Shown: one piece after another, positions 1-12,050 of the stretch
Layout of the letters: each line of letters opens with the position of its first letter
Numbering within the stretch: the stretch's first letter is position 1
Assembly: GCF_047496725.1 (NCBI RefSeq)
Contig: NC_132983.1
Coordinates: 899,501 to 963,500 of the forward strand
Length of the DNA: 64,000 nt
Direction: 5' to 3'
Source: Anoplolepis gracilipes
Taxonomy: Eukaryota > Arthropoda > Insecta > Hymenoptera > Formicidae
The notes under the pieces: generated by a model
What the model was told of the DNA's origin: nothing
Seen by the model: the letters and a program-made list of their open reading frames with translations, nothing else
The model's database searches: none
Made by a program: the position numbers and the translations under genes

Positions 1-59
1 TAAGAAGACAGAAGATATGTTTTTAATATTTTATTGCCAAAATACACGAAAAGTAATGC

Positions 60-363
60 TTACTCGTTCTCTTCCGAACGCAAGCGTGCACTGGCATTTG
101 TCACGCGTATCGAAAGTTGTTGAGCACGCTCAACAATAGCTTTCCTTTTCTTGCTGCTAACGGCATGTGCAATTTCTGCACAGAACTTGCGATTTTGCAT
201 CATTAGGACTTCAAGCTCCTGTAAATAGTTCATTTTTATTTGTATTTTATTCAAAAGTAAAATATATATAAAATTACTAAAAAATGTATAAAATAATAAA
301 AAGAATATATATATATATATATGTATTCTTTTTATTATTTGATACATTTATATTTATATGTAT

Positions 364-404
<41 letters not shown>

Positions 405-1110
405 GTTGCCATTTTTAATAAATTATTATTTATATAAACTATGCTAATAAAAAATATATTGTGAAAACTTGAAATTTAACTGCTTGAAATATTGTTTTGT
501 TATCTACAAATCTCACTCTTAATAATTATTTTGTTAATTTAAAAAAAAAATGTTTGATATATAAAAGTAATATTTACCTTCACGTTATGTACAAGGACCT
601 TACGAAAGCCTGTTGGTAGCATATGACGTGTTTTTTTATTGCTACCATAACCAATGCTGGGCATCAAATATTGGCCCTTGAAACGCCTACGTACTCTGTT
701 GTCGATACCTTTTGGTTTACGCCAGTTGCGCTAAAAAATGTATGCAAAATAGTTGCAATTACATGATTTTTACTGTTTAACAGTTAACTATTGTCTCAAA
801 GACTAATCTCTCAGTATGAAAAATAAATAATTATTAAATATATGAAAATAAATAAATGTTTAATGCCAAATGAAATATATAGCAAAAAAAGAGATATTAA
901 AAATTTTTCGTGTAATCAAATTATAATACAGTGCAACACATGTAGTGCAAAAAAATATAACCAAACTCTACAAACACGTTGATCGAGCCAAAGGAAAAAT
1001 AAAAGATATATATCTACCTTGAGTTTGTCATATCTGTCACTTTGATGCCTGATGAACTTCTTTGTCCTTTTCTTCACAATCTTGGGTCGATAGACCGGTC
1101 GGATGGACAT
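60..1110 (-). CDS. RpL32: 60S ribosomal protein L32 (eL32)
   Basis: Structural protein of the large cytosolic ribosomal subunit. Three coding exons on the minus strand: 1110-1018, 730-578 and 218-60. All junctions are GT-AG and phase 0, giving 134 aa, the usual eL32 length. The N-terminus MSIRPVYRPKIVKKRTKKF, the middle KPKGIDNRVRRRFKGQY and the C-terminus ending RLRSEENE are diagnostic. The start is the only ATG before the conserved IRP motif. A possible small 5'UTR intron (about 1186 to 1136) ends in a TTTCAG just upstream of the start. The region upstream holds a CCAAT-containing inverted repeat (1411-1501). Identification is by family recognition; exon joins are read directly from the sequence. 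Confidence 0.97.
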
Positions 1111-2539
1111 TTTGAGTTCTGTTTAATACTAACTGAAACAATAGAAGCAATCTAAATCACTCTGGCAATAAGTTACCTCACTTACATCCCGTTCCCGTAA
1201 ATATTACACTTTTATATTTCAGAAAATCGTCTACGATCGATTAATTCCCGCACAATGATCGTCTCGGGGATGATGTTCGTGAAAATCGAGGATTACTCGC
1301 GTGATACATACCGTTCGCTAAAATGTCGTAAATGGAAAAGGTTAGGTGTTAGGTTTTCTGAATAACCCTCTTGTATTTCTAGTTTGAAAGTAAGTTCGAA
1401 CATTCTACTCGCAGGGTAGAGAGTAGAGAATTTGATTGACCAATCAGGACAAAGAAATCCTCGCTCCTGATTGGTCAGTTAAATACTACGTTACCCTACG
1501 CGTAGGATTTGCGAACGCATTTTTTCTTTTTCTCACGGACGAAAAATTCTAATAATATTATAATATTAACAATAATAATATACTAATATAAATAATATAT
1601 AAGTAATAATAATTTCTTATACATCTGTGGCCCTCACTTTGACAGCTGACAGTTCTGTCGCTCTCGCACGATCCCGAGATCGAGGATCGAGGATCGAAGC
1701 ACGGATCTAGAGATTATATTGGCGATTCGCGACGGGAGACGGGAGACGGCGAGACCCCCAACCCCCAACCTCGTCTCTGATGACGCCATGATCTACGTTG
1801 TCGTGTCACAGCTCACAGCGCGGATCGTAGACAGCGGGATCCATCCGCCAGCGGAGAGCGGCCCCCTTTCCTCCTCTTTTTTTATTATAATTATGAGTGT
1901 CATTGGCCGGGAGTCCTAACCACCGGACGCGTAAATACAACAGCGATCGCTGCTCGACCCCGGTAAATCGCTCGCGAATCGCGCGTAAAGCACACACGTC
2001 GTGCGCGTATTATTATCGACAAATAGAGGAGGCGGTGTGGAGATAAAAACGGCGCTTTATTAAGGTGTGTTCTCTCGCGCCAACAAATGTCCGTCTCTCG
2101 TCTCTCACGCTCGCGCGTGAACGTCTCGTGAAAAGGATTTTTTAGCGGGAGAATCGTCGTGCGTGTCGCGGGGCTGCACGTCGTCGACGTGGGGGTGCAC
2201 CGGTGCCCGGGTCCCGAGTTGGCCGGGACTGCTTGGTCGTTTCTCCTGGGATATTTTCTCGTCTGTGCACCGAGCTCCGAAAACGGACGATTCCTCCTCC
2301 CCCCCCTCACCCCGCGCGCGAATGACACATCTCGATGGAACGATCCAAAATCGTAAATCGTAAATATAATGGCCGTCGAATTGACCAAAATATAGATCCC
2401 GTAGAGAAATGTTTTGTTTTGTCGTAGAGGAACGTTTGACATTTTCCATCTGTGGGAGAAATCCATAATCTGTACGATGTCCCTCCGTCGTTAGTGTGCG
2501 TTACATCTTTGTCATCCGCTTTGCAGGAGGGTAATAAGA
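1111..2539. other. Divergent promoter region of RpL32 and verprolin, with long 5'UTR
   Basis: Intergenic and 5'-leader DNA between two divergent genes. It holds the CCAAT inverted repeat at 1411-1501, two GGTTAGGT-like motifs near 1340-1353, and a GC-rich, CpG-containing stretch from about 1640 to 2330 that probably includes the verprolin transcription start and 5'UTR. Several overlapping ORFs here on both strands look like nothing known and are probably chance frames in GC-rich DNA. Confidence 0.5.
1411..1501. repeat. Imperfect inverted repeat with CCAAT box, upstream of RpL32
   Basis: The arm with GACCAATCAGGA at about 1438-1449 pairs with TCCTGATTGGTC at about 1465-1476. Weaker pairing extends outward to CGCAGGGTA and TACCCTACG. 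It lies about 300 bp upstream of the RpL32 start, so it may act as a paired CCAAT element; it may equally be a decayed foldback transposon. Function is inference. Confidence 0.6.
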
Positions 2540-4589
2540 ATGTCCGTGCCACCTCCGCCACCGCCTCCACAGGCCGGTGCTTCTGGCCCGCCAGTGGGAG
2601 ACAACAGGAATTTACTGTTGCAGTCCATAAGGGCAGGTAAAAGTTTGAGGAAGACTGTTACCGTGGACAAGAGTGCGCCTGCTATTGCCGGTAAGTCTAC
2701 TTACGAGGAGATTGAGTAGAATAAAATATGTTAATTGTTCAATGTAAAAGTACCTCTTTTTTATAAATAAATAATTTGTTTCGCAGGAAAAGTTAAAGGC
2801 GAATCGACAAGTCCTTTGCAAAATAGTAATAGTAGGACTAATAACAGCAACTCTAACTTAGCAACAAGTAGTAGCAGTAATGGTGGACCTATGTCTCTGG
2901 GTGGTTTATTCGCGGGTGGTATGCCAAAATTAAAACCTACAGGACTAAGAGGGAACATGACCGAGAAAGAGGGACAAAATGTAAATAACTCTAGCTTTCT
3001 TCATTCATCGCCTGGATCCTCTCACAGTATGAAACGCGGTCCACCTCCGGTCCCACCACCAGCCGCACAGAAACCGCAGTTATTCAGTCAGGTTGAGTAT
3101 AAGAAACTTAATAACTGGCCAAATTTTGCTGTTGATCCGTCTCTCTGTAAAGTCGCTAATTTTAATCGCACAGCAGGGTCAAAGTACCACGGATTCCGCG
3201 ACGAACAATTCAGACACTATTCCCAGAGGATTCACAAAATCGCCCGCTGTGCCTAAACCAATGCCGTCGCCTAGTCTGCAGAAACCGTCGCCGCCGCCTA
3301 AGAAGTTGAGTCTGGCAAGTAGCGTCACCAGCGTAGCGAGGGCGCAGAGCATGCGACTACCCCGCTCACCGCCGGTTTTGGTGACGACAACGCCATCCTC
3401 CTTGCACCAATCGCAGGATTGTCTTCATGAGACGGCCGTACCACATCCCATAGCGAGACCCGCGATAAATCGAGTTCTCAGGCCGCCTGTAACGAGACCA
3501 CCGTCACCGCCAATTTCGCGGTCAGCGAATATCGTGCCCCCGACGAGACCGCCGTCGCCGCCGCCGCCGACGACCTCGCGATCATCGAGTACCATGCCTG
3601 TCATGAGAGCGGCGCCGCCGCCGCCGTCGAGAGTGACGGTCACCGCGCCATGCATACCGCCACCGCCACCGCCGCTTCCTCATCGTCCTGCTCCCACGCA
3701 TCAAAGACTGGCACCGCCGCCACCACCGCCTCCGACCCCACCTACGAGAAGTCTGTCGGTGCGCAACGGCGGTCAAATAGCGGCGAGTTCCGTTGACCTA
3801 GAGGTGCGATTCGCCGAGATGTTTCACACCACATCTAACTTACCACCTCCGGAACCGTTCAAAGGCTTTGTCAAAGTCTACAGTAGCAGGAACGGTAAGA
3901 CCAATTGACGAGAGAAAATCTGATCTTTCATTCTTATCGTAGAATGTAATTACACCTGATATGTGTGTAATAATGCATATAATAATAAAAAGAGATATAT
4001 GCTTTTTGGGTGCTAGATTTAGATACAATGCTTCGCACAATGCTGCATATCTGAACACATCCTAGCAAATATGTTGCACGTTACAATTTTCTAGCATGCT
4101 CTCTTATACAATGCATATATATATTATTAATACACATTGGTAATTACAGACGGTTATTATTTATACACAATACATTAACATGAGACACTTTTTTCTGATG
4201 TTTCAAGGTTTTTCAAGGTTTTTTTCAAAATACTAACTTCTGCCGACACTGCTTCTTTATGCATTTTGTTCCAGCAAAGACACAACAAGCATGTATGACA
4301 CTAACATATTTCACATTGATTATATAATATAGCAATATCTAAATCAAGCTGCATGCTATACTCTGCTGTATTTTAATAAATATATATTTATAGACTGTAT
4401 AAACTTATCATTGTTCTATTGTCGTGAAAAAGGAAAAATAATCGTAGTGTTTCAAAAATTGCAGCAGCAAAGCAACAAGCTCCAGCTCCACCTCTTCAAT
4501 CGTCTTCTACCCCCAGTACACTGCATTCATTAAATACTTCATCTGGGAGTAAACAGTGGCAACATAATGCGACTTCTTTGGCATATTGA
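2540..4589 (+). CDS. Vrp1: WIP/verprolin family actin regulator (WIPF), apparent frameshift in WH2 domain
   Basis: Proline-rich partner of WASP that binds actin through an N-terminal WH2 domain. Coding exons: 2540-2691, 2787-3091, about 3174-3894 and 4465-4589. The start gives a poly-Pro N-terminus followed by the WH2 motif (NRNLLLQSIRAGK, then LRKTVTVDKSAP). The middle is a long Pro/Ser region with PPPPPP and RPP repeats. The C-terminal LPPPEPF and KVYSSRN match the WASP-binding segment of WIP proteins. The two halves of WH2 lie in different frames: the run GGTAAAAAGTTTGAGG near 2636-2651 has one base too many. Everything downstream joins in phase, so a sequencing or assembly indel is likelier than a true break. 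The second exon-3 acceptor (3174 or 3177) is a CAGCAG site. Confidence 0.85.
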
Positions 4590-4823
4590 AAATACCATTT
4601 GTGTATACTTAAATCATTGCTTTACGCACTGATTATTGTTTAAAAACTTGTCGACACTGTCACACAATAAAATGTTAAATTAAGTGTGTATGGAAAGAAT
4701 GAATCAGTAAAGAGTTTGAGAGAGTGAAATTTTGAATTTGCGAGCCCAGTTATATAATAAAAAATTTTAGACAATATTTTCTGTACAGTTTATCTTAGGG
4801 AAATCTATTTAATATAGATTATA

Positions 4824-4886
<63 letters not shown>

Positions 4887-5773
4887 AATGTTAGAGAAAG
4901 ACTAGGTCTGTTATTATCTAACAGAAATCTAAAAGAGATTAAAACAAAAGGCACATTTACTCTCATTTTAAAAACATATTCATATATAACATTTAACTTT
5001 CTCAATCACATACTACATGTGTATTATACTTTTCTTATATTTCTATATAAAAAATATTACAACAGATATATCACCAAAATCTTTAATTAACAACATTGTA
5101 TCGGTATCAATGTATGATGATTTGTCACTTCTTTATGTTACTAATTTAAACATTATACACAAAAGCCAAAATAGAAAGTTGTAATTTATTTTTCAATACT
5201 AATAAACAATTGCAAAGTAAAATTTGTTGAGTTAACGATAATTGTATTAATATGTTATATGATTAAACAAATGCAATCTTTACGTTCAAAATAGTAAGTG
5301 ATAAATATATATTCAATGAAATGTAAAGCAGTATTTATCTAACAATATCTTTTATTATTTTCTTGTAATATTTAGAATAATATTTAGTGTGAGAATGTTC
5401 AAATTTAGATTAATTTAGAAAAATTAATATAATGCGCTTGTTAATAAATTTAAAATTTAAAAAAAGAAATGCAGTCTGTAATTATGAAAAAGGAAAAACA
5501 GATATTTTTGTTTAATAGACGAATAAATTATACATGTACATAATCAATGATTACTATGCTTAATCTGTTTCATAAAAAAAGCATCTAAGAAATAAATAAG
5601 ACACTTTAACGATGAAACATGTTTGGAAAGAAAGTAAATATTACAATAAAATAGACAGTAGTCGCAAGCTGATTTTAATTAAAACAGCGATATTTCTCTA
5701 AAGTTTACACAATGATGTACTCTGTGTAAGATAACGCAAGATTACGAGACAGTATCACATTAGACAAAATTTC
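4590..5773. other. 3'UTR/intergenic between convergent verprolin and ABCF3
   Basis: AT-rich, no coding signal. It contains the verprolin 3'UTR, a (TA)n tract at about 4826-4882 and several AATAAA-like sequences. The last part is probably ABCF3 3'UTR, read on the minus strand. Confidence 0.5.
4826..4882. repeat. (TA)n microsatellite
   Basis: Uninterrupted alternating TA of about 57 bp in the verprolin 3' region. Confidence 0.95.
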
Positions 5774-8700
5774 TTATAATTCAAGTTCTTTTTCGATTAT
5801 CCTACGATACTCATCAAAACCTTCTTCGATGCATCTAACGGATCCTTCTCCACAAACCCACAATTCTGTACAAACCATCTGGATTAAACGTTCATCATGC
5901 GATACTAGTATTACACCTGCCTACAACGATAAAATAAATATAATGATAAAATATTAATCACACACCATACACATACATTGAAATAAAAATATTTAAAATT
6001 GAAATTATATCTGATATGTAAATAAAATAGACACTCACTTGGCAGTTGTTGAGAGCTTTACCCAACGCTTCGATTGATTCGATATCGAGATGATTCGTGG
6101 GCTCGTCGAGCACCAGAAAATTAGGCATTGCCGCACACATTAAGGCGAATGCCACTCTAGACTTTTGTCCTCCCGAAAGAGAATTTATAGTCTGCAAAGC
6201 TAAATTGCCGCTTATCCCAAAACTTCCGAGCATTCGCCTGTATTCTTCGATAGGCTTGCCTGGTAGAGCAAGTAGTAATTATACCATTCCTAAGATAAAT
6301 AGAGAGCCAAGTTCACATTAGGAAAAAAAAAACATACCAGGAAAATGCGTTTGTAACAATTCAACTGGACAGACACGCATGTCCAGTTGATCGACGTGAT
6401 GCTGACTAAAGTATCCAAACTTTAGATTACGGTGTACGTGAACCGTGCCTCGCGTCGGACTCAATGCACCGGTGATGATCTTTAACAGAGTAGTCTTGCC
6501 GGCACCGTTTTCCCCAACGATACAAATGCGCGATTGCAGACTGGCAGTAAGGTTCACATTGCTAAACACTAAGTCAGCCCCTTCATTGTAACTAAAGGAG
6601 ACTTCGTTAAGTTGCAGTATCGGTGGACTCAGTTGCTCGACATCCGGGAATTTAAGAGTCACTTCGCTTTCCTTCTCCATCGGCTTCAAATCAGGTCTGT
6701 GACGACGGATTTAAAGAAGATTTCAAGTTGAGTAAATTTCAATCTATCCTTCCATAAGGAAATAAATTGCTTGCGTGTTCAAATCGTTACTACTTACAGT
6801 TTATCCAACATCTTTATTTTGCTTTGTACACTGGACGCACGATTGGCATTATACCGGAACTTGTCGATAAATTCCTGTACATGTGCTCTTTTTGCTTGCT
6901 GAGCCTCATATTCTCGTTGTTGATTTCTCTCGCGTTCACCTTTCGTTTTCACAAATTGCTCGTAATTACCACGATACGCCTCTATTTTCTGCGCACGTAA
7001 GTACAAAATATCAGTGGGGACCTGTATTGGAGGAATAGAAACACAAGAGATAAATAATGATAAATATACTTATAATAAAAATATTTAATTATATATATTT
7101 TATAAATTAATTTATTTATTTTATAAGTTAAATTTTATTATATGTAATATCTATATATATATATAAAGTATAAAAATGTCATACTGAGACTATGAGCTTT
7201 TCTTTTCTTCTTTTCTTTTTTTTTAACAAATAAGAATGTTTACCGTATCCAAGAATTTCCGGTCGTGCGATACTACAAGTAATGTTTTTGGCCACGTTTG
7301 TAAATACTTTTCCAACCAGAGTATCGCTTTAATATCGAGCATGTTCGTTGGCTCATCGAGTAACAATAGATCTGGTTTAGAGAAGAGAGCTCTCGCGAGA
7401 GCCAGTCTCATTCGCCAACCGCCAGAAAACGCTTTAGTCGGCCAGGACTGCCTTTCCACGGTAAATCCAAGTCCTGACAGGATTGCGCTTGCTTTGGCGG
7501 GTGCCTTGTCGACCTCGGCTAATTGCATCGCTTCGTACACACGTGCCAATTCCTCGCCTAACGTATCGCCTGTCTTGGAGCCATCTTTCTCTATCGCTGC
7601 CTGTAATTTTGCCTCCTGACTGAGTAATGCACTTCGTTCCTGATCGCATTCCAAGACAGATTCCAATGCGGACGTATCATCACCGGCTACCTCCTGCTCG
7701 ACGTGTAGCACACGCACATGTAATGGTATCCTCAACTGTTTGCTAAATCAATTGAAATTTATCTGCATTAATAATCCAGTAATTGAATTATTCATGCAAC
7801 TATGTAATACAACCTCAACCTCGTACCTCGCTATCATTCGAAGCAAGGTGGTTTTGCCAAGACCGTTTCTACCTATTAGACCGTATCGTCTGCCAAACGC
7901 GAGCATTAAATCAGCACCGTGTAATAATACTCTGTCACCATATGCAACGTCAAAGTTCTCTATCCTAATGTCCTGAGTTTTGTTTACTCCACCTTTGGTC
8001 TCCATTCGACTGTCCTTCTTGCTCGTCATTTGGCTCGCGCTAGCTGCGCTTTCAGCCAAATGATTGGCAGTGTTAGTACGAGATCCCTGCTCATTTACGA
8101 TTCGTTTTTCCTGTTTCTGTTGCAATTTAGCCTCGGCTTTCTCTAGTTTCTTAGCATCTACTTTCTGTTATTTCAATAAGCAATATTAAAATATGTAAAT
8201 AATAATCTCACATGTAAATAATTAAATACTAAATGTACACATATATATATATATATATATATATATGTATTACCATTCCATCATCTCTAGTCGTGACCCA
8301 TATACTCTTAATCTGTTCGACTTGTGCCTCTAAAGTAGCAGCCAAAGCACCCAGATGTACAGGAGCATTTAATACTTTATTAACACCGTTTTTTCTCCTG
8401 TCTATTTCATCATTATTTGCACTACCTTTTAATATTTCCAATAATTTCACACATATTTGCCTGTAAAGGAAAAATAAAATATAAGCTTCAAATTATGACA
8501 GTTGCACTAAGGAAAAAAAAAAAATTAATGACTTTCGTAATCGCGAGAACTTGATAGTAGTATAATACGGAGATATTATTCAGATAGGCAATCAATTTCA
8601 TGAACAAATTAAAGGATGACAAATGCGAACATATTTACAGACCTAACCTCGTTTTCTGATTTGTCCGCTACCTCGTGTAACACCTGCCCAATTGCTTCAT

Positions 8701-8903
8701 ATACCTCATCGCCATCCTCGAAGTCGTCCTTGGAACTGTCGAGGATACCTACGTGCACACGTCAAGGGTAAAATTACAAACTATTATCTCGCGAAATTTT
8801 TCTTAGGTTATTTTATGGGAACGCACACACCTTCCACATATTGATACAGATCGTCATCTATTGTCGGAAATTGGCTACGAATGTATTCACCGCAAGTGGC
8901 CAT
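5774..8903 (-). CDS. ABCF3: ATP-binding cassette sub-family F member 3 (GCN20-like)
   Basis: Soluble twin-ABC ATPase without membrane segments; the family acts on ribosomes and translation control. Nine coding exons (minus): 8903-8831, 8748-8643, 8460-8274, 8164-7827, 7742-7244, 7021-6798, 6696-6338, 6259-6039 and 5920-5774. Phases close to give 717 aa, against about 709 for human ABCF3. The N-terminus MATCGEYIRSQFPTIDDDL is typical. NBD1 has GRNGLGKTT (about residues 220-228), SGGWRMRLALARAL and LLLDEPTNMLD. NBD2 has GENGAGKTT, SGGQKSRVAFA, LVLDEPTNHLD and LVSHD. The charged linker between the domains (exon 6) is present. The exon 2 donor is AG|GTCTGT; the nearby GAG|GTTAGG would break the frame. 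Complete, with no missing catalytic motif. Confidence 0.96.
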
Positions 8904-9039
8904 AATTAAGCTATTTAAGTAAAAAAAATTCGTAATCCTAATCAGGAAGGAAAGGCCACGCCAGATCGAATTTTACTACTCTTGACAGATCGGCCGTCAA
9001 ATTCCCACCGAGCAATGTGGAGATGGAGGCATAAATTTC

Positions 9040-9049
9040 GCGCATGCGT
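9040..9049. promoter_or_regulatory. NRF-1-like palindrome upstream of ABCF3
   Basis: GCGCATGCGT lies about 140 bp upstream of the ABCF3 start codon. One mismatch from the GCGCATGCGC core recognised by NRF-1 (insect ewg). Functional role is inferred. Confidence 0.4.
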
Positions 9050-9263
9050 AGTAACATGAGTACTAGCAGACGCTGCTGTTACACCTCAATGACGTATATA
9101 TTTCTTAGCGATAAAGGATTCCGTTAGATTCCTTGCAAAGAATAAATAAAAAATATTAATGCTTACTTAATAATAAATATATAGCTTTGAATATATGTCA
9201 ACATTTAAATAAATTGTTTATTATTAATATAATTGATAATAAACAGTTTTTTTTTTTTTTAAT

Positions 9264-9563
9264 TTAAGCGTCTTGGTAAAATTTTGATAATTTATACGGG
9301 CCCCGAATAAATTTTCCGCGTAACAGCTTAGCACGAGTCTGTTCCATGTCAGTCACGTGCTCAATGACATATTGACGCATGCGCGTGGAAGGAAAGATTT
9401 GTCCCTCAGCTATGTGAACACATGTTCGTGCCATTTTGGACCGTCGGTAGCTCAAAGATATGTTGAAACGCCATTCCCGTCGAGACGTTAGAAAAGATCT
9501 TTCTAACGTTCGTCGATCCTCTTTTCGCGTGATCGTAATTTTTCCACATTTCATTTTAACCAA
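9264..9563 (-). CDS. Hypothetical basic 99-aa protein
   Basis: Intronless ORF from an ATG at 9563. I do not recognise it. The first 45 residues are rich in Arg/Lys; an internal start would give a 56-aa product beginning MARTCVHIAEGQIFPSTRMR and ending in SKFYQDA. It could be a small mitochondrial or ribosome-associated protein, but no diagnostic motif supports that. It is head-to-head with the gene at 10061; a YY1-type motif (9614-9625) lies about 50 bp upstream of its start, and AATAAA-like signals follow its stop. The NRF-1-like palindrome at 9375-9384 falls inside this ORF. Confidence 0.45.
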   Translation of the reverse strand: MVKMKCGKITITRKEDRRTLERSFLTSRREWRFNISLSYRRSKMARTCVHIAEGQIFPSTRMRQYVIEHVTDMEQTRAKLLRGKFIRGPYKLSKFYQDA

Positions 9564-9613
9564 CCGCTAATTGTAACGTCAGTTTTTCAGCGCGTCAAAC
9601 GATCGCGGCGGTG

Positions 9614-9625
9614 GCCGCCATCTTG
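9614..9625 (+). promoter_or_regulatory. YY1/pleiohomeotic-type motif in a divergent promoter
   Basis: GCCGCCATCTTG is a perfect match to the YY1 motif often found at transcription starts of animal housekeeping genes. It sits between two divergent ORFs in a CpG-rich segment. Binding is inferred, not shown. Confidence 0.5.
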
Positions 9626-10060
9626 TAGCTGTCAAAAGTGATTCTCGCTGATGATGCTCGAGGAGTCAGGTTTGCGTTTTGCGGATCGTTTTGCGTATAC
9701 TCGCGAACGTCGTCGTCCCGCGCGACGTCAAGGTCAGGCGCGACTGTCAGTTTTGACGTAAATCGCGACGAGAGGGTTCGCGCGTCGTCGCTCGCTGCGA
9801 ATTCGTCTCGTGATTTTTTTTTCCCGTCGCAAAATCGCTAATAACAGTCCCGAGTTGGGGACGAGCCATTGGGGCTGTGGAAATTTTGCTGAGATGCCTT
9901 CGCTGGCCCCGACGTGCACGGACGTACGCTCTTGCTGAGGAGATACCCCTTTGCCGAGGAGAGGAAAGTAATCGCGCTGGCGGAGACTCACGGGAACGAG
10001 GATACCGTGACCGACGACGTTGCGGAATCGAACGTCGTCGGGGAGTCGTGCACCAATAAC

Positions 10061-11124
10061 ATGGACGAGGGCGAGATTCTTCTCCTACCGTCCTTCTCTT
10101 CTGCCAACGCGGTGAATAAGGAACGCCCGCGGAAGAAGCTCTGGCGTAACGCGGTGCAGGTAGTGGCGAGCGACGACGAGGATTCCGACGGCCATGAATG
10201 TGCTTTCTTCCCGGCTAAACGTCATTGCAGCACGCAATTGTCCGAGGTCGACGAGACACGTTCGAATACGGTAATTATATTCCCAGGGATATCGCGACGA
10301 TGTCCCAGGATTCTTTTATTTTTTTCTTCTATTATTTCAATATAGCTTTTATTGATTAATTATATAAACGAGCTTAGTTTCCATTTGTTGACAAAGTGTA
10401 ACTTTAGTTTCATTCGTAATACTGTTTTCCATTATATAGCATATAATGTATATACATATATATATATATATATTTGTAATTAAATAATATTAATTATTAA
10501 TTAATATATTATATAAGAGATACATATATAGATAGATAGAATACAGAAAAAATAATTATTGTTCTGTAGGAGCAACGTATGAATGCAAACACAGAGACAA
10601 CATCTAACAATGTAGGGAATATTGAGTACGACGAAATTATATACCAAATACAGATAGAGGAGAAACTGAAATTATGGCAAGCTTTTCAAGAGGAAGAAGG
10701 ATCCATGGACAATAGTATTAACGAGGTTTTGGCTTACTATAGGATGATGCATCCTCCCGATCCTCTAGAGGAAGATTCCGTTGGTTCAAGATTTCATTTG
10801 TCGTACAGAAGAAATGACATGGAAGATACAGCGGTGACAATGGCGATTCGCAATCATGGCTTAGTCCAATCGGCCGAGCTCGCTCTTCAGCCACATTATT
10901 GTAAATGCATAGGTGTAGATTGTTCCTTTTCGTCCAAATGTATGTATGAACTCGAGGACTTTCCTTATGGAACTGTCTACAGCAATGTAGAAACGGGAAG
11001 ATGCAATTCGTTGGATGCGGATAAAATATATGAATGTGATCAACCAGAAGATTTCTTGGAACGTGCCGTAGGGGAAGCGATTAAGAAGAAGGGTCTGAGT
11101 GCTTTAAGTGTAGATTACGGTTGA
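10061..11124 (+). CDS. Conserved-looking hypothetical protein, 254 aa, two exons
   Basis: Exons 10061-10270 and 10570-11124, joined at phase 0. The ATG at 10061 has a good context (ACATGG); the frame further upstream is closed by a TGA. A 14-codon upstream ORF begins at 9894. The N-terminal third is acidic and low-complexity (ASDDEDSDGHE), followed by a KLWQAFQEEEG segment. The C-terminal half has a Cys/His cluster (HYCKCIGVDCSFSSKC) and ends KKKGLSALSVDYG. I cannot name a family. The CxC...C spacing hints at metal binding, but that is speculation. Confidence 0.65.
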
Positions 11125-11497
11125 ATATGTTGGTTAATCTACCCTTCCCCCATTCCTCTTTGATGTATTTATATAATAATGTAGTATATCTAATTGTTGT
11201 GCTCCGTAAATTTATCGCGGTTTTATTTTATAGTTGATTTTTATTGTACGAGTTATGAATGTGTTTTACAAGAAAGTAATCTCTCAAAATATTTTATACT
11301 CATATGTATACATTCCGATGTAACGATTGCTTATATTGAACATGATTTGAGATCTATTTTATTCAAGATAATATTGAACTGCTATAATAATGATTTTCCA
11401 ATTATTAATCTTTTTAATAACCAACTATTAGTAATATTGATACCACATTAATTATATTTTCATATATGTAAATATATGTGAAAGTAGAATTATTGTG

Positions 11498-11555
<58 letters not shown>

Positions 11556-12050
11556 ATCAAATTATAGCTTTGTAAACAATACACATTTCAGAAGTATAAG
11601 CAGCTATTTTGATTGAAGTAAAATTTATTTTAATCAATGAAACATGTTCCTTATTGTTGTTAATTTGTAAACTCGCTTTTTCTTTTTAATTCATATTATA
11701 TATATAAAACTTACTCATGTTTCTATCAAATATAATATAATTACTAAACACAGAAGAAGAAACTACACAAATTGTTTTATAAGAAATAAAATTGAGATAA
11801 GGATTTGCTATTTCAAATTTCCCGGTTTTAATTAATGGAAATTATAAATTCCATAAAAAATAACTAGAGATATATTTTTTTTCATATTGGCAGCGCGAAT
11901 CATGACTGTTGGTAATAAAATTGAAAGTTACTAGCCTCGATAAAAATATGTAATCTCCAAATTCGTCAAACCGTCAAATGAGTGATGTGTATGTATTTCG
12001 TTTCGATGCACAATTAATTAATACTGTCGTTAATTTTTTATAATTTTATT
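11125..12050. other. Intergenic/3'UTR, AT-rich
   Basis: 3' region of the preceding gene with a long (TA)n tract at about 11505-11552, then the short promoter of the 74-aa gene. No further coding signal seen. Confidence 0.4.

Noticed and set aside
219..1017. Possible snoRNA in the RpL32 introns
   Set aside because: Ribosomal-protein introns often host snoRNAs, but I found no convincing C/D or H/ACA box pairs.
2105..2570. Overlapping ORFs of 60-188 aa upstream of verprolin
   Set aside because: GC-rich leader DNA; none has family features or start context.
9375..9384. NRF-1-like palindrome as a promoter element
   Set aside because: Lies within the 9264-9563 ORF (encodes TRMR), so a regulatory reading is weaker than at the other sites.
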